Below are positions 34,578-44,392 of a DNA stretch of 64,000 nt, piece after piece. Source of the stretch: Shimia gijangensis (lineage in GTDB: Bacteria; Pseudomonadota; Alphaproteobacteria; Rhodobacterales; Rhodobacteraceae); contig NZ_FQZQ01000010.1 in NCBI RefSeq assembly GCF_900142085.1, positions 62,001 to 126,000 on the forward strand, given 5' to 3'. The notes below the pieces were generated by a model. The model was not told the DNA's origin. It did not search any database and saw nothing but the letters and a program-made list of their open reading frames with translations. Position numbers and translations under genes: made by a program. Every line of letters starts with the position of its first letter. The first letter of the stretch is position 1.

Positions 34578-35414
34578 TTAAGTGTGGCGAAGCTTCACCG
34601 CGGGATAGACCCCGAGAATGGTCAGTGAGTTGGTGAAGTACTCCAGCTCTTCCAGAGCGCGACGCACAGGTGCATCGTCAGGATGACCTTCGATGTCGGC
34701 ATAAAACCGGGTCGCGGTGAAGGACCCGTCCACCATATAGCTTTCCAGTTTGGTCATGTTGACGCCATTGGTGGCAAACCCGCCCATGCCTTTGTAAAGC
34801 GCGGCGGGAATGTTGCGCACTTCAAAGACAAATGTGGTCATCATTCCCAACTCGCCGCGCCGGGTGTGGTTGGGCTCGTTCGACATGATAACAAACCGAG
34901 TCGTGTTGTGGCCGTGGTCTTCGATATCGGTGGCAAGCACCTCAAGCCCATAGATATCAGCCGCCAGCTGAGAGGCCAAAACGCCTTCGTTGCGGCGTTT
35001 GGATTCGACAAGCTCTTTGGCGGCACCGGCGCTGTCCGCTGCGGAAATGCCATGAATATTATGTTTGGCCAGAAAGTTTGAAGATTGCGGCAGCAACACC
35101 AGATGCGCGCGCACAGTGTCAATTTCGTTAAGAGCGACACCAGGCAGACCCATCAGGCTGATCCGGACACGCACAAAGGCTTCCTCGACGATGTGCAGGC
35201 CGCTTTCGGGAAGAAGGCGGTGAATGTCGGCAACCCGCCCATAGGTTGAGTTCTCGATCGGCAGCATGGCAAGGTCAGCGTCGCCCGAACGGACAGCATT
35301 GATCACGTCTTCAAAAGACTGGCAGGGCAGGGCTTCCATATCGGGACGGGCTTCGTGGCAGGCCTGATGTGAATAGGCTCCGGGCTCTCCCTGAAATGCG
35401 ATACGTTTGGTCAT
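34578..35414 (-). CDS. pheA: Prephenate dehydratase
   Basis: A 278-residue stand-alone prephenate dehydratase (phenylalanine synthesis). The catalytic domain shows IAFQGEPGAYSHQACHEA, LAMLPIENSTYGRVADIH and LEVLATDIEDHGHNTTRFV, with the conserved threonine of TRF. The C-terminal ACT domain begins at about residue 190 (MTTFVFEVRNIPAALYKGMG, with LESYMVDGSFTATRFYADIE) and binds phenylalanine for feedback inhibition. It lacks a chorismate mutase domain, which is encoded separately at 10.8 kb. Confidence 0.95.
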   Translation of the reverse strand: MTKRIAFQGEPGAYSHQACHEARPDMEALPCQSFEDVINAVRSGDADLAMLPIENSTYGRVADIHRLLPESGLHIVEEAFVRVRISLMGLPGVALNEIDTVRAHLVLLPQSSNFLAKHNIHGISAADSAGAAKELVESKRRNEGVLASQLAADIYGLEVLATDIEDHGHNTTRFVIMSNEPNHTRRGELGMMTTFVFEVRNIPAALYKGMGGFATNGVNMTKLESYMVDGSFTATRFYADIEGHPDDAPVRRALEELEYFTNSLTILGVYPAVKLRHT

Positions 35415-35534
35415 CTCGTGTCTTTTCCGCCAAATTGCTTAACAAAGGTCGTTTCGTCGCGGTAACTATACCTTGCGTTTAACGAGAGGAAGCGGATAGA
35501 TACCCGGCAAAACGCCACGAGACGGAAACGTAGC

Positions 35535-36065
35535 ATGTTTGACACGATGACAATGACCAAAGCCCTTGGCGCACTGTGCGGGGCCCTTTTGATTTTCTTG
35601 CTGGGCGGATGGGCCGGCGAAACCCTGTATCACGTTGGTGGCGGTGGCCATGGCGATCACGCCGAACAGGCTTATGTGATCGAAGTGGAAGGCGCTGACG
35701 ACCATGGCGACGACCATGCTGTTGAAGAAGGCCCTTCATTGGAAGAACTGATGGCAGCGGCGGACGTCGAAAAAGGTGCCAAGGCGTTTTCGAAGTGCAA
35801 AGCCTGTCATAAGCTGGAAGACGGCGCCAATGGCACCGGTCCACACTTGTTTGGTGTTGTCGACCGTGCAGTTGGATCGATCGATGGCTTTAAGTATTCC
35901 GGCAACCTTGTTGCCGTCGCGGACGTCTGGTCTGCTGAGAACCTAAACGGTTTCCTGGAAAACCCCAAAAAATTCGCTCCGGGCACCAAGATGTCCTTTG
36001 CAGGCTTCAAGAAAGCCACTGATCGCGCCAATATCATCGCGTACCTGAGCACAATCGGAAACTGA
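35535..36065 (+). CDS. Membrane-anchored class I cytochrome c (CycM/c552-like)
   Basis: A 176-residue c-type cytochrome with an uncleaved N-terminal membrane helix (about residues 9-27), a linker of about 35 residues rich in Gly, His and acidic residues, then the haem domain: CKACH at 88-92 and a distal methionine in GTKMSFAG. It resembles cytochrome c552/CycM of Paracoccus, which passes electrons from the bc1 complex to terminal oxidases. The cbb3 and other oxidases are likely partners. It is divergent from pheA and followed by a strong terminator. Confidence 0.88.
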   Translation: MFDTMTMTKALGALCGALLIFLLGGWAGETLYHVGGGGHGDHAEQAYVIEVEGADDHGDDHAVEEGPSLEELMAAADVEKGAKAFSKCKACHKLEDGANGTGPHLFGVVDRAVGSIDGFKYSGNLVAVADVWSAENLNGFLENPKKFAPGTKMSFAGFKKATDRANIIAYLSTIGN

Positions 36066-36087
36066 TCCAGTTCACCGACCAAGTTTC

Positions 36088-36118
36088 AAAGCCGCTGCGA
36101 GATCGCAGCGGCTTTTCT
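36088..36118 (+). terminator. Rho-independent terminator of the cytochrome c gene
   Basis: AAAGCCGCTGCGA and TCGCAGCGGCTTT form a 13-bp perfect stem with a 2-nt loop and a TTTTCTTTT tail, 22 bp past the stop. Confidence 0.92.
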
Positions 36119-36159
36119 TTTGGTTGCAGGGGCCTTGCCCCTCTTGGTTGTTGGCCAAT

Positions 36160-36190
36160 TCACCCCAGGATATTTGGGACCAGATGATGA
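36160..36190. repeat. Possible divergent member of the 3'-end repeat family
   Basis: The sequence around CACCCCAGGATATTTGGGAC with CAGATGATGA recalls the layout of the repeats at 2349, 42060 and 53676 (G/C-rich start, A/T-rich TATTT centre, ending in GATGA-like bases), but identity is low. It sits 42 bp past the cytochrome c terminator in a 251-bp gap that holds no gene. Confidence 0.3.
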
Positions 36191-36316
36191 ATTGGGGGTG
36201 CGGACCGAAATCACGCCTTATTGACGCAATCGCACCTTGAATGTGTAGGGGAAGGCCCATTAGCTTGAGACACAACTAAAGTGACACAAATCGTCCGACA
36301 GTTCAGAGGAAGAGCC

Positions 36317-38251
36317 ATGCCCAGATCCCGTGTTCTTGCAGCCGAAAAGCCTTTTTCGCACATGTTAGGCCGATGGTTGATTGCCGGGTTGAGTGCGTTG
36401 GCATTGATGATTGCAGCAGGCCAGAGCCGCGCCGAGGAAGAAAAGATCATCAAAAGTCATGGGTATTCTTATTTTGGCGATCTGACGTATTCGGCGAATT
36501 ATACGCATTTTGACTATGTGAACCCGGAAGCCCCTAAAGGGGGGGAAATCGCGCTTTGGGCGCCGGGCACGTTTGATTCCATGAATCCCTATTCGCGCAA
36601 AGGGCGCGCTGGGCGTTATAGCTGGATGATGTATGAAAGCCTGTTGGGCGACGCGCCGACAGGCGGTGGGATGCCTGCCGATGTGTATGGCGAATCTTAT
36701 GGGCTTTTGGCCGAACGTCTTGAGTATGACGAGGGCAAGACCTGGGTGATTTTTTACATGCGTCCCGAAGCGGTGTTTTCTGATGGCACACCCGTGACTG
36801 CGCACGACGTTGTGTTTAGTCACAACCTGTTGATCAACCAAGGGCTGCCGTCTTATGGGCAGGCCGTGAAAAAGCGGGTGCTGACGGCCGAAGCTCTGGA
36901 CGATCACACCGTCAAATTCACCTTTGCCACAGAGATGTCGCGGCGTAGCTTGATTGATCAGGTGGGCGGAGTGCCTGTGTATTCAAAGGCCTGGTACGAT
37001 GAAACTGGCGCGCGTTTGGACGAGCCCCGACTTGAGACCTCTCCGGGGTCAGGTCCGTATATGATCGACAGCTATGATGTGAACCGCCGGATTATCTACA
37101 AACGCAACCCTGACTACTGGGGCTGGCATTTGCCAATCAACAAGGGGCGGCACAACTTTGATCGCATTCGCATCGAGTATTTCGCAGATGATTCTGCAGC
37201 TTTCGAGGCGTTCAAGGCAGGCGAGTATACATTCCGCCAGGAAGGCAACTCCAAGCAGTGGGCCACGGGATATGAGTTTCCCGGGATCGAAAAAGGTTGG
37301 GTGAAGAAGGCAGAATTGCCGGATGGCACGCCTCCGTCACCGACGGGAATCGTGTTCAACCTTGGCAAAGAGCCTTTGAAAGATCGCCGTGTTCGTGAAG
37401 CAATTTCGTTGGGATACAATTTTGAATGGACCAATGAGTCGCTGCAATTTGGATTGTTCAAACAGCGTCATTCCTTTGTGCAGGGCGCACCTCATGAAGC
37501 CATGGGTCTACCCGAAGGTAAAGAACTGGCCTTGTTTGACAGTCTTGGTGATCTGGTACCCGAGGGCATTTTGAATGAACCTGTCGTAAGCGCCCATGAA
37601 TCCAGCCCCAAGCGCGAAGTCGATCGTCGTAATCTTCGCAAGGCTATGGGGCTGCTGGATGAGGCGGGCTGGGATGTCGGGGACGATGGTATGCGCCGCA
37701 ACACGAACGGCCAATTGCTGAAGCTGAATTTCCCAATCCCGACCTCGTCGTCGGCCACTTTGGGCGCGTTTGTCGAAGTCTTTGTGCAAAACCTGCGCAA
37801 AATGGGGATCGACGCAACAGTTGAAAAGGTCGACCCTGCGCAGTTTACCTTGCGTGAGCGGGACCGGGACTATGACTTGGTTTTTGATAGCTACGTGGCG
37901 TTTTTGGACACAGGCACCGGCCTGCATCAGCGCTATGGATCTGAAGAGGCTGCCTTCAGCCTGTTCAACCCGGCGGGGCTCGCGAGCCCATTGGTCGATA
38001 GGATAATCGACATCTCGCTGGAAACTGAGACTCGTGAAGATCGCGATGTGGCATTGATGGCGCTGGACCGCGTGTTGCGTTGGGAGCGTTTCATGATCCC
38101 GGTCTGGTACAATGACAGCACTTGGGTGGCCTATTTCGATCAATATGAATACCCCGATCCATTGCCGCGTTATGCGCTGGGCGAATTGGATTTCTGGTGG
38201 TTCAATGCAGAAAAGGCGGCCAAGCTAAAGGCCGCCGGTGCGCTGAGGTAG
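36317..38251 (+). CDS. yejA: Peptide ABC transporter substrate-binding protein (YejA-like)
   Basis: A 644-residue extracellular solute-binding protein (family 5). A signal peptide of about 38 residues ends around [16 protein letters not shown]. Then come [35 protein letters not shown] (family signature) and a conserved C-terminal [19 protein letters not shown]. The YejA branch takes up oligopeptides and microcin C-like compounds. ATG 36317 has GAGGAAG upstream; GTG 36281 would add 12 residues. It leads a four-gene operon. Confidence 0.9.
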   Translation: MPRSRVLAAEKPFSHMLGRWLIAGLSALALMIAAGQSRAEEEKIIKSHGYSYFGDLTYSANYTHFDYVNPEAPKGGEIALWAPGTFDSMNPYSRKGRAGRYSWMMYESLLGDAPTGGGMPADVYGESYGLLAERLEYDEGKTWVIFYMRPEAVFSDGTPVTAHDVVFSHNLLINQGLPSYGQAVKKRVLTAEALDDHTVKFTFATEMSRRSLIDQVGGVPVYSKAWYDETGARLDEPRLETSPGSGPYMIDSYDVNRRIIYKRNPDYWGWHLPINKGRHNFDRIRIEYFADDSAAFEAFKAGEYTFRQEGNSKQWATGYEFPGIEKGWVKKAELPDGTPPSPTGIVFNLGKEPLKDRRVREAISLGYNFEWTNESLQFGLFKQRHSFVQGAPHEAMGLPEGKELALFDSLGDLVPEGILNEPVVSAHESSPKREVDRRNLRKAMGLLDEAGWDVGDDGMRRNTNGQLLKLNFPIPTSSSATLGAFVEVFVQNLRKMGIDATVEKVDPAQFTLRERDRDYDLVFDSYVAFLDTGTGLHQRYGSEEAAFSLFNPAGLASPLVDRIIDISLETETREDRDVALMALDRVLRWERFMIPVWYNDSTWVAYFDQYEYPDPLPRYALGELDFWWFNAEKAAKLKAAGALR

Positions 38252-38258
38252 ATCGCGC

Positions 38259-39362
38259 ATGGGCGCTTATATTCTAAGACGGCTGTTGCTGATCATCCCA
38301 ACATTGCTTGGGATCATGATCATCAATTTTACGCTGGTACAGTTTGTTCCCGGTGGCCCGGTGGAACAGGTGATTGCGCAAATTCAAGGACAAGGCGATG
38401 CGTTCGAAGGATTTGCTGGAAGCGGGCAGGATGCAGGCAACCTGCAAACTGAGGAATTTACGGGCAGTTCTGGTGGCAGCAAATATGTTGGCGGTCAGGG
38501 GCTGCCGCCAGAATTCATTGCGCAGTTAGAAAAAGAGTTTGGGTTCGACAAACCGCCGCTTGAGCGGTTTTTCACGATGATGGGTAACTATTTGCGCCTG
38601 GATTTTGGCGAAAGCTATTTCCGCAAAATAAGTGTTACCGATCTTGTGCTGGAAAAGATGCCGGTGTCGATTACCCTTGGGCTTTGGTCGACATTGATTG
38701 CCTACCTGATCTCGATCCCCTTGGGCATTCGCAAGGCGGTCCGTGATGGGTCAAGTTTTGATACCTGGACATCGGGTGTGATCATTGTGGCCTATGCTAT
38801 CCCCGGCTTTTTGTTTGCGATCATGTTGTTGGTGCTGTTTGCGGGCGGGTCTTACTGGAAGATATTCCCACTTCGCGGGCTCACGTCTGACAATTACGAG
38901 CAACTGACTATGATTGGTAAGGCGCTGGATTACGCATGGCACATTACATTGCCGGTTCTGGCATCAACAATCGCGGCCTTTGCAACGCTGACTTTGTTGA
39001 CCAAGAACTCGTTTTTGGATGAGATCAAGAAACACTATGTGATGACCGCACGCGCCAAAGGGCTATCGGAAAATCAGGTGCTGTATGGGCATGTATTCCG
39101 CAATGCCATGCTGATTGTCATCGCGGGTTTTCCGGCAGTGTTTATCGGCGTGTTCTTTGGCGGATCGCTAATTATTGAGACGATCTTCTCACTTGATGGG
39201 TTGGGCCGATTGGGGTTCGAGGCCGCTGTGGCGCGGGACTACCCGGTGATATTTGGTACGTTGTTTATTTTTGGCCTAATTGGACTTGTGGTCGGTATCC
39301 TGTCGGACCTGATGTATGTGCTGGTTGATCCGCGGATCGACTTTGAACGGCGGGAGGGCTGA
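38259..39362 (+). CDS. yejB: ABC peptide transporter permease (YejB-like)
   Basis: A 367-residue permease of the DppB/OppB type. The first helix ([20 protein letters not shown]) is followed by a periplasmic segment of about 90 residues rich in Gly/Ser/Gln, which is longer than in OppB and typical of YejB. The EAA-loop region is [21 protein letters not shown]. The start lies 7 bp after the yejA stop. Confidence 0.92.
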   Translation: MGAYILRRLLLIIPTLLGIMIINFTLVQFVPGGPVEQVIAQIQGQGDAFEGFAGSGQDAGNLQTEEFTGSSGGSKYVGGQGLPPEFIAQLEKEFGFDKPPLERFFTMMGNYLRLDFGESYFRKISVTDLVLEKMPVSITLGLWSTLIAYLISIPLGIRKAVRDGSSFDTWTSGVIIVAYAIPGFLFAIMLLVLFAGGSYWKIFPLRGLTSDNYEQLTMIGKALDYAWHITLPVLASTIAAFATLTLLTKNSFLDEIKKHYVMTARAKGLSENQVLYGHVFRNAMLIVIAGFPAVFIGVFFGGSLIIETIFSLDGLGRLGFEAAVARDYPVIFGTLFIFGLIGLVVGILSDLMYVLVDPRIDFERREG

Positions 39363-39366
39363 GATC

Positions 39367-40473
39367 ATGGCTTTGTCCCCTCTGAATCAACGCCGCTGGC
39401 GTAACTTCAAACGCAATAGACGGGCCTATTGGTCTTTGATCCTGTTCTCCATCGCATTTGTGGTGACCATGTTTGCCGAAGTGCTGGCCAATGATCGCCC
39501 GATCCTGGTGCGCTATCAGGGGGAATTCTATGTGCCGGTGGCCAAGTTCTACCCGGAAACGGCCTTTGGCGGAGATTTCAAAACCGAGGCTGATTACAAA
39601 GACCCGGTGGTGCAATGCCTGATCGAAACCGGCGGGGTGGAGATTTGTCTGGATGAACCCGAAGAGGTTCTGGAACAGGTTTCCAACGACAGTTTTACGG
39701 AAGAAGGATTTCATCAGGGTTGGACGCTTTGGCCACTGATCCCTTACTCCTTTGATACGCCGGTTGATCGCCCCGGCGCGGCGCCTTTGCCTCCTAACGG
39801 CCAGAACTGGCTGGGCACGGATGATCGCAAACGCGATGTGGTGGCGCGGATCATCTATGGGTTCCGCCTGTCGATCATGTTCACCCTGATTGTGACAACT
39901 GTGGCCAGTATTGTCGGCGTCATCGCCGGAGCTGTGCAGGGATATTTTGGCGGCTGGGTTGATCTGGTGTTCCAGAGAGTGATTGAGATTTGGGGCGCGA
40001 CACCACAGCTGTATGTCATCATCATTCTGTTCGCGATTCTTGGGCGAGGATTCTGGTTACTAGTCTTCGTCACGGTGCTGTTTGGATGGACCGCATTGGT
40101 GGGCGTGGTGCGCGCCGAGTTCCTGCGCGCGCGTAACCTTGAGTATGTCCGTGCTGCGCGTGCGCTCGGCGTGAGTGACCGGGTGATCATGTTCCGCCAT
40201 ATGTTACCCAATGCGATGGTTGCGACGCTGACGATGCTGCCGTTTATTGTAACGGGCACAATCGGCCTGTTAGCCTCGCTTGATTTTCTTGGCTATGGGT
40301 TGCCGTCGTCAGCGCCGTCGCTGGGGGAACTGACCCTTCAGGCGAAACAGAACCTGCAAGCGCCCTGGTTGGCGTTCTCGGCGTTTTTCACTTTTGCCAT
40401 CATGCTGTCGCTGCTGGTCTTCATATTCGAAGGCGTGCGCGACGCATTTGACCCAAGAAAGACCTTTTCATGA
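39367..40473 (+). CDS. yejE: ABC peptide transporter permease (YejE-like)
   Basis: A 368-residue DppC/OppC-type permease with an N-terminal NQRRWRNFKRNRRAYWSLIL, a long periplasmic domain of about 130 residues, LGTDDRKRDVVARIIYGFRLS, and the EAA loop AARALGVSDRVIMFRHMLPNA. ATG 39367 (MALSPLNQ) is chosen; a longer frame would overlap yejB. It overlaps yejF by 4 bp (ATGA). Confidence 0.92.
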   Translation: MALSPLNQRRWRNFKRNRRAYWSLILFSIAFVVTMFAEVLANDRPILVRYQGEFYVPVAKFYPETAFGGDFKTEADYKDPVVQCLIETGGVEICLDEPEEVLEQVSNDSFTEEGFHQGWTLWPLIPYSFDTPVDRPGAAPLPPNGQNWLGTDDRKRDVVARIIYGFRLSIMFTLIVTTVASIVGVIAGAVQGYFGGWVDLVFQRVIEIWGATPQLYVIIILFAILGRGFWLLVFVTVLFGWTALVGVVRAEFLRARNLEYVRAARALGVSDRVIMFRHMLPNAMVATLTMLPFIVTGTIGLLASLDFLGYGLPSSAPSLGELTLQAKQNLQAPWLAFSAFFTFAIMLSLLVFIFEGVRDAFDPRKTFS

Positions 40474-42053
40474 GTATTCTTGAGGTCAAAGACCTGTGCG
40501 TGTCCTTCCGTCAGGACGGTAAGGGTGTGGATGCAGTCAAAGGCGTGTCTTTTACTGTAGATCGCGGAGAGACTGTGGCGTTAGTTGGTGAATCCGGGTC
40601 GGGTAAATCCGTGACAGCGCTGTCGACCGTATCGCTCTTGCCCGCAAGTGCGACCACAACCGGCAGTATCACCTATGAAGGCCAGCAGATGATTGGGGCC
40701 GATGAACGGATGCTGCGCAAGGTGCGAGGCAACGATATTTCGTTCATCTTTCAGGAGCCGATGACCTCGCTCAACCCGTTACACACGCTGGAAAAACAAT
40801 TGGCCGAGTCACTGGCTTTGCATCAGGGTGTTGTCGGTGATCAAGCGCGCGGACGCATCATTGAATTGATGGAAAAGGTGGGCATTCGTAACGCCGCAAG
40901 CCGCCTTGGGGCTTATCCGCACCAGTTGTCCGGCGGCCAGCGTCAACGGGTGATGATCGCCATGGCGCTCGCCAATAAGCCGGATGTCCTGATCGCGGAC
41001 GAGCCGACGACGGCGTTGGACGTAACCATTCAGGCGCAGATTCTTGAGTTGTTGGCCGAGTTGAAACGCACCGAGGATATGGGGCTTTTGTTCATCACCC
41101 ATGACCTTGGCATCGTGCAAAAGATCGCCGACAAGGTTTGCGTGATGAAGGATGGAGAAATCGTGGAAGCCGGGCCTGTGGCCAAGGTCTTTGCCAACCC
41201 GCAGCACGATTACACTAAGAAATTGTTAAGTGCACGAGCCGTGGGTGTGCCGGACCCTGTGAAGCCGAACGCGCAAGTTGTGGCGCATACGGATCACCTC
41301 AAGGTTTGGTTTCCGATCCAACAGGGATTTTTTCGTAAGACTGTTGGCCATGTGAAGGCTGTTAATGATGCCAGTATCGACGTGCGTGCTGGTGAAACTC
41401 TTGGGATCGTAGGAGAATCGGGGTCAGGAAAGACCACTTTGGCGCTGGCGATCATGCGGCTGATATCGTCAGAAGGTGGCATCACCTTTGATGGTCAGGA
41501 CGTGCGCAGTTGGAGCAAATCCCGGTTGCGCGATCTTCGTAAAGACATGCAGATTGTGTTTCAGGATCCATTCGGATCGCTTAGCCCGAGGATGACCTGT
41601 GAACAGATCATCGCCGAAGGGTTGGGGGTGCATGGCACACCTGATGGGCGAGATGCGCGTGATCTGGTGTCAGAAGTGATGGTCGAGGTCGGACTGGATC
41701 CGGTGCTCATGGATCGCTATCCGCATGAGTTTTCCGGTGGTCAGCGCCAACGGATCGCGATTGCGCGGGCGATGATCCTGCGACCCAAGCTGGTGGTTCT
41801 AGATGAGCCGACATCTGCCTTGGATATGACAGTTCAGGTGCAGATCGTGGATTTGCTGCGAGATTTGCAAAAGAAATATGGGTTAGCCTATCTGTTCATC
41901 AGCCATGACCTGCACGTGGTGCGTGCGATGAGCCATAAAATCATGGTGATGAAAGAGGGCGATGTGATCGAACAGGGCGAAGCGCAAGCGTTGTTTGACG
42001 CACCTCGCACCGAATACACCCGTGCCCTTTTGGCGGCGGCACCCAAAGTTTAG
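40470..42053 (+). CDS. yejF: ABC peptide transporter fused double ATPase (YejF-like)
   Basis: A 527-residue protein with two complete ABC ATPase domains. Domain 1 has GESGSGKSVTAL, the ABC signature LSGGQRQRVMIAMAL and VLIADEPTTALDVT. Domain 2, from about residue 275, has GESGSGKTTLALAI, FSGGQRQRIAIARAM and VVLDEPTSALDMT. Both domains look catalytically intact. It powers import through YejB/YejE. A degenerate copy of the 3'-end repeat follows the stop. Confidence 0.95.
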   Translation: MSILEVKDLCVSFRQDGKGVDAVKGVSFTVDRGETVALVGESGSGKSVTALSTVSLLPASATTTGSITYEGQQMIGADERMLRKVRGNDISFIFQEPMTSLNPLHTLEKQLAESLALHQGVVGDQARGRIIELMEKVGIRNAASRLGAYPHQLSGGQRQRVMIAMALANKPDVLIADEPTTALDVTIQAQILELLAELKRTEDMGLLFITHDLGIVQKIADKVCVMKDGEIVEAGPVAKVFANPQHDYTKKLLSARAVGVPDPVKPNAQVVAHTDHLKVWFPIQQGFFRKTVGHVKAVNDASIDVRAGETLGIVGESGSGKTTLALAIMRLISSEGGITFDGQDVRSWSKSRLRDLRKDMQIVFQDPFGSLSPRMTCEQIIAEGLGVHGTPDGRDARDLVSEVMVEVGLDPVLMDRYPHEFSGGQRQRIAIARAMILRPKLVVLDEPTSALDMTVQVQIVDLLRDLQKKYGLAYLFISHDLHVVRAMSHKIMVMKEGDVIEQGEAQALFDAPRTEYTRALLAAAPKV

Positions 42054-42059
42054 GGCGGT

Positions 42060-42093
42060 TGCCTCTGGCAGGGGTACTTTCAAAACAGTGAAC
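42060..42093. repeat. Dispersed 3'-end repeat, copy 2 (degenerate)
   Basis: A 34-bp element beginning TGCCTCTGGCAGGGG and ending AAAACAGTGAAC, 6 bp past the yejF stop. It matches the copy at 53676 best in its second half (AAACAGTGAA). Confidence 0.5.
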
Positions 42094-42155
42094 CTGCGGA
42101 GCCAAAAAGCGCGCCAACCGATGGGGCGACGCGCTTTCTTTGGATTGATGTTAGA

Positions 42156-43511
42156 TCAGATTGCCGAGCTGTGCCCGGCCTGATCCATTCCGTAAGCATC
42201 AAATGCCCGTGCGATCATGCGTGTGAGCGGGCGTGCTTCAAGTGGTACGAAAAGCCCGTCTTCTGTGATCTGCAACATGTCCGGGAACTGTTCAGATACA
42301 GATGTAAACATGGCCGCCAGCTTGGCTTCGGCGATGCCGAAGGTATCGATGATCTCTTGCGCGTTAATACGGAAGTCGCACATCAAGGCTTCGATCAGGC
42401 GCGAACGCAGTTTGTCTTCCCCTTTAAAAGCATGGCCACGGCTGGTTGAGAACTTGCCGTCGCGAATGGCGCCTGTGTGGCCCGAGGTTGCCGGGTTGTT
42501 CTGAGCATAGCCTTGTGGGAAGCGTGAAATGGACGAGGCTCCGACACCAATCAGGACGTCGGCGGTGTCGTCGGTGTAGCCTTGGAAATTCCGACGCAAA
42601 GTACCGTTACGCAAAGAAACGGACAGGCCGTCTTCTTTGGTGGCAAAGTGGTCGATGCCGATCTCGTCATAATTGTCCCACAGGAACAGTTTACGGGCGG
42701 TTTCAAACAGATCCAGCCGTTCTTGGGGGGTGGGCAGAGTATCGGAAGGGATCATCTGCTGCCGTTTGGCCATCCAAGGAACATGCGCATATCCGTATAG
42801 GGCTACGCGATCGGGGGAAAGTGACAGGAGTTTCTGAACGCTTTCCGTGATTCGTTCCTGTGTCTGATGCGGCAGGCCGAAAAGAATATCTGCATTCAGG
42901 CTTTTGACCCCATGCGACCGGATCATGTCCACTGCGTCGCGGGTGATATCATAGCCTTGGATGCGACCGATGGTTTTTTGAATTTCGTCATCGAAATCCT
43001 GCACCCCGATTGAAGCACGGTTCATGCCGTTGCGGGCCAGAACCGCAAGACGTTCGTCATCAACCTCATTGGGGTCGATCTCGACCGAGAATTCGCCGTC
43101 GTCCGCCATCGGGGCCACATCAAAAATGGCGCCTGCAAGATCGTCCATCATCGCAGGCTCAAGCAGGGTTGGTGTACCGCCTCCCCAATGCAGGCGAGAC
43201 AAGGTCACGCCGTCGGCCAGATGCGATTTCAGAATCGCGAGTTCCTGTTTCAGGGTTTCAACATAGGCCGCGACCGGTGAGGCGCTGGCGGTGCCTTGTG
43301 TGCGGCAGGCACAGAACCAGCACAGACGGCGGCAAAATGGCACGTGGATATAAAGTGATATTTTCGAATCACCTTTAACCGCGCCGATCCAGTCCCCGAA
43401 TAGGTCAGGAGTTACGTCGTTCTTGAAGTGTGGTGCCGTGGGGTAACTCGTATAACGCGGTACTTTCGCGTCAAATAGACCCAGCTTTGCCAATTGTGTT
43501 TTCGTTTCCAT
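42156..43511 (-). CDS. hemN: Oxygen-independent coproporphyrinogen III oxidase
   Basis: A 451-residue radical-SAM enzyme that decarboxylates coproporphyrinogen III without oxygen. The N-terminal RYTSYPTAPHF and YIHVPFCRRLCWFCACRTQG, with the CxxxCxxC cluster motif and the extra Cys, are HemN-specific. Others are LHWGGGTPTLL, EIDPNEVDDERLAVLARNGM and NADILFGLPHQTQE. An FNR box lies 37 bp upstream of the ATG, and fnrL is divergent from it. The aerobic counterpart hemF is at 59.1 kb. Confidence 0.96.
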   Translation of the reverse strand: METKTQLAKLGLFDAKVPRYTSYPTAPHFKNDVTPDLFGDWIGAVKGDSKISLYIHVPFCRRLCWFCACRTQGTASASPVAAYVETLKQELAILKSHLADGVTLSRLHWGGGTPTLLEPAMMDDLAGAIFDVAPMADDGEFSVEIDPNEVDDERLAVLARNGMNRASIGVQDFDDEIQKTIGRIQGYDITRDAVDMIRSHGVKSLNADILFGLPHQTQERITESVQKLLSLSPDRVALYGYAHVPWMAKRQQMIPSDTLPTPQERLDLFETARKLFLWDNYDEIGIDHFATKEDGLSVSLRNGTLRRNFQGYTDDTADVLIGVGASSISRFPQGYAQNNPATSGHTGAIRDGKFSTSRGHAFKGEDKLRSRLIEALMCDFRINAQEIIDTFGIAEAKLAAMFTSVSEQFPDMLQITEDGLFVPLEARPLTRMIARAFDAYGMDQAGHSSAI

Positions 43512-43547
43512 GGAACTACGCTTAGTCGCATCCGGTCAGGGCCAACC

Positions 43548-43561
43548 TTGACCCAGATCAA
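43548..43561. promoter_or_regulatory. FNR-type box between hemN and fnrL
   Basis: TTGACCCAGATCAA matches the TTGA-N6-TCAA operator. It is centred 43 bp from the hemN ATG and 22 bp from the fnrL ATG. The location fits FnrL control of hemN and possible autoregulation of fnrL. Confidence 0.8.
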
Positions 43562-43575
43562 GCGCGAACTCGATT

Positions 43576-44322
43576 ATGTTGAAACAACCGATCCTTACTG
43601 CACCGCACAATTGTGCGGAATGTCCTATTCGTCATCAGGCGGTGTGTGCGCGCTGTGAACCTGACGAGTTGGATGCGTTGGAAGAAATCAAATACTACCG
43701 CAGCTTTGAAGCTGGCCAGACGGTTGTCTGGTCCGGAGATCAGATGGATTTCGTCGGGTCTGTGGTTTCCGGAATCGCATCCCTGACGCAAACCATGGAA
43801 GATGGCCGCACACAAATGGTAGGGCTGCTACTGCCCAGTGACTTTGTCGGACGCCCCGGACGCAATGGTGCTGCCTATGATGTCGTGGCCACAACCAATC
43901 TGGTCATGTGCTGTTTTCGCAAGAAACCGTTCGAACAGATCATGCTGGAGACGCCGCATATTGCCCAACGTTTGCTGGAAATGACGCTGGACGAACTGGA
44001 TGCTGCCCGCGAATGGATGCTGGTCCTTGGACGCAAGACGGCCAGGGAAAAAATTGCGTCGCTTCTGTCGATTATTGCCCGGCGTGATGCCACGTTGAAG
44101 CCAAACGATAATCCAGGGACAACAGTATTTGACTTGCCGCTGACCCGCGAAGCGATGGCGGATTATCTTGGTCTGACTTTGGAAACTGTCAGCCGCCAGA
44201 TGTCGGCCCTAAAACGAGATGGTGTCATTCAGCTTGAAGGCAAGCGTCATGTGACGGTGCCTGATCTTATTCGGCTGCTGGAAGAGGCAGGTGACGATAC
44301 CGATGGCGGTGTTATGGCCTAA
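43576..44322 (+). CDS. fnrL: Oxygen-sensing Crp/Fnr regulator FnrL
   Basis: A 248-residue FNR-type regulator. Cysteines at 13, 16, 24 and 27 (CAEC...CARC) and a further pair in VMCCFRKKP provide the ligands for an oxygen-labile [4Fe-4S] cluster. The cNMP-like beta-barrel follows, then the dimerisation helix and the helix-turn-helix LGLTLETVSRQMSALKRDGV, with the E-SR residues that read TTGA. Under low oxygen it should bind the boxes found at hemN, ccoN, ccoG and hemE. It is followed by two tandem hairpins. Confidence 0.94.
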   Translation: MLKQPILTAPHNCAECPIRHQAVCARCEPDELDALEEIKYYRSFEAGQTVVWSGDQMDFVGSVVSGIASLTQTMEDGRTQMVGLLLPSDFVGRPGRNGAAYDVVATTNLVMCCFRKKPFEQIMLETPHIAQRLLEMTLDELDAAREWMLVLGRKTAREKIASLLSIIARRDATLKPNDNPGTTVFDLPLTREAMADYLGLTLETVSRQMSALKRDGVIQLEGKRHVTVPDLIRLLEEAGDDTDGGVMA

Positions 44323-44326
44323 AGAA

Positions 44327-44349
44327 AAAGGCGGGAATTTCCCGCCTTT
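44327..44349 (-). terminator. Terminator serving the usp gene (minus strand)
   Basis: AAAGGCGGG and CCCGCCTTT pair around a 5-nt loop. On the minus strand the stem runs into TTTTTCTTT. It lies 43 bp past the usp stop and 4 bp past the fnrL stop. Confidence 0.75.
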
Positions 44350-44364
44350 ACTTGGTACGTAGTG

Positions 44365-44387
44365 GGCGGGGTTTCCCCCGCCTTTTT
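44365..44387 (+). terminator. Terminator serving fnrL (plus strand)
   Basis: GGCGGGG and CCCCGCC pair around a short loop and run into TTTTT on the plus strand, 42 bp past the fnrL stop. The two hairpins share the GGCGGG/CCCGCC stem core and look duplicated. Confidence 0.75.
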
Positions 44388-44392
44388 CGTGA

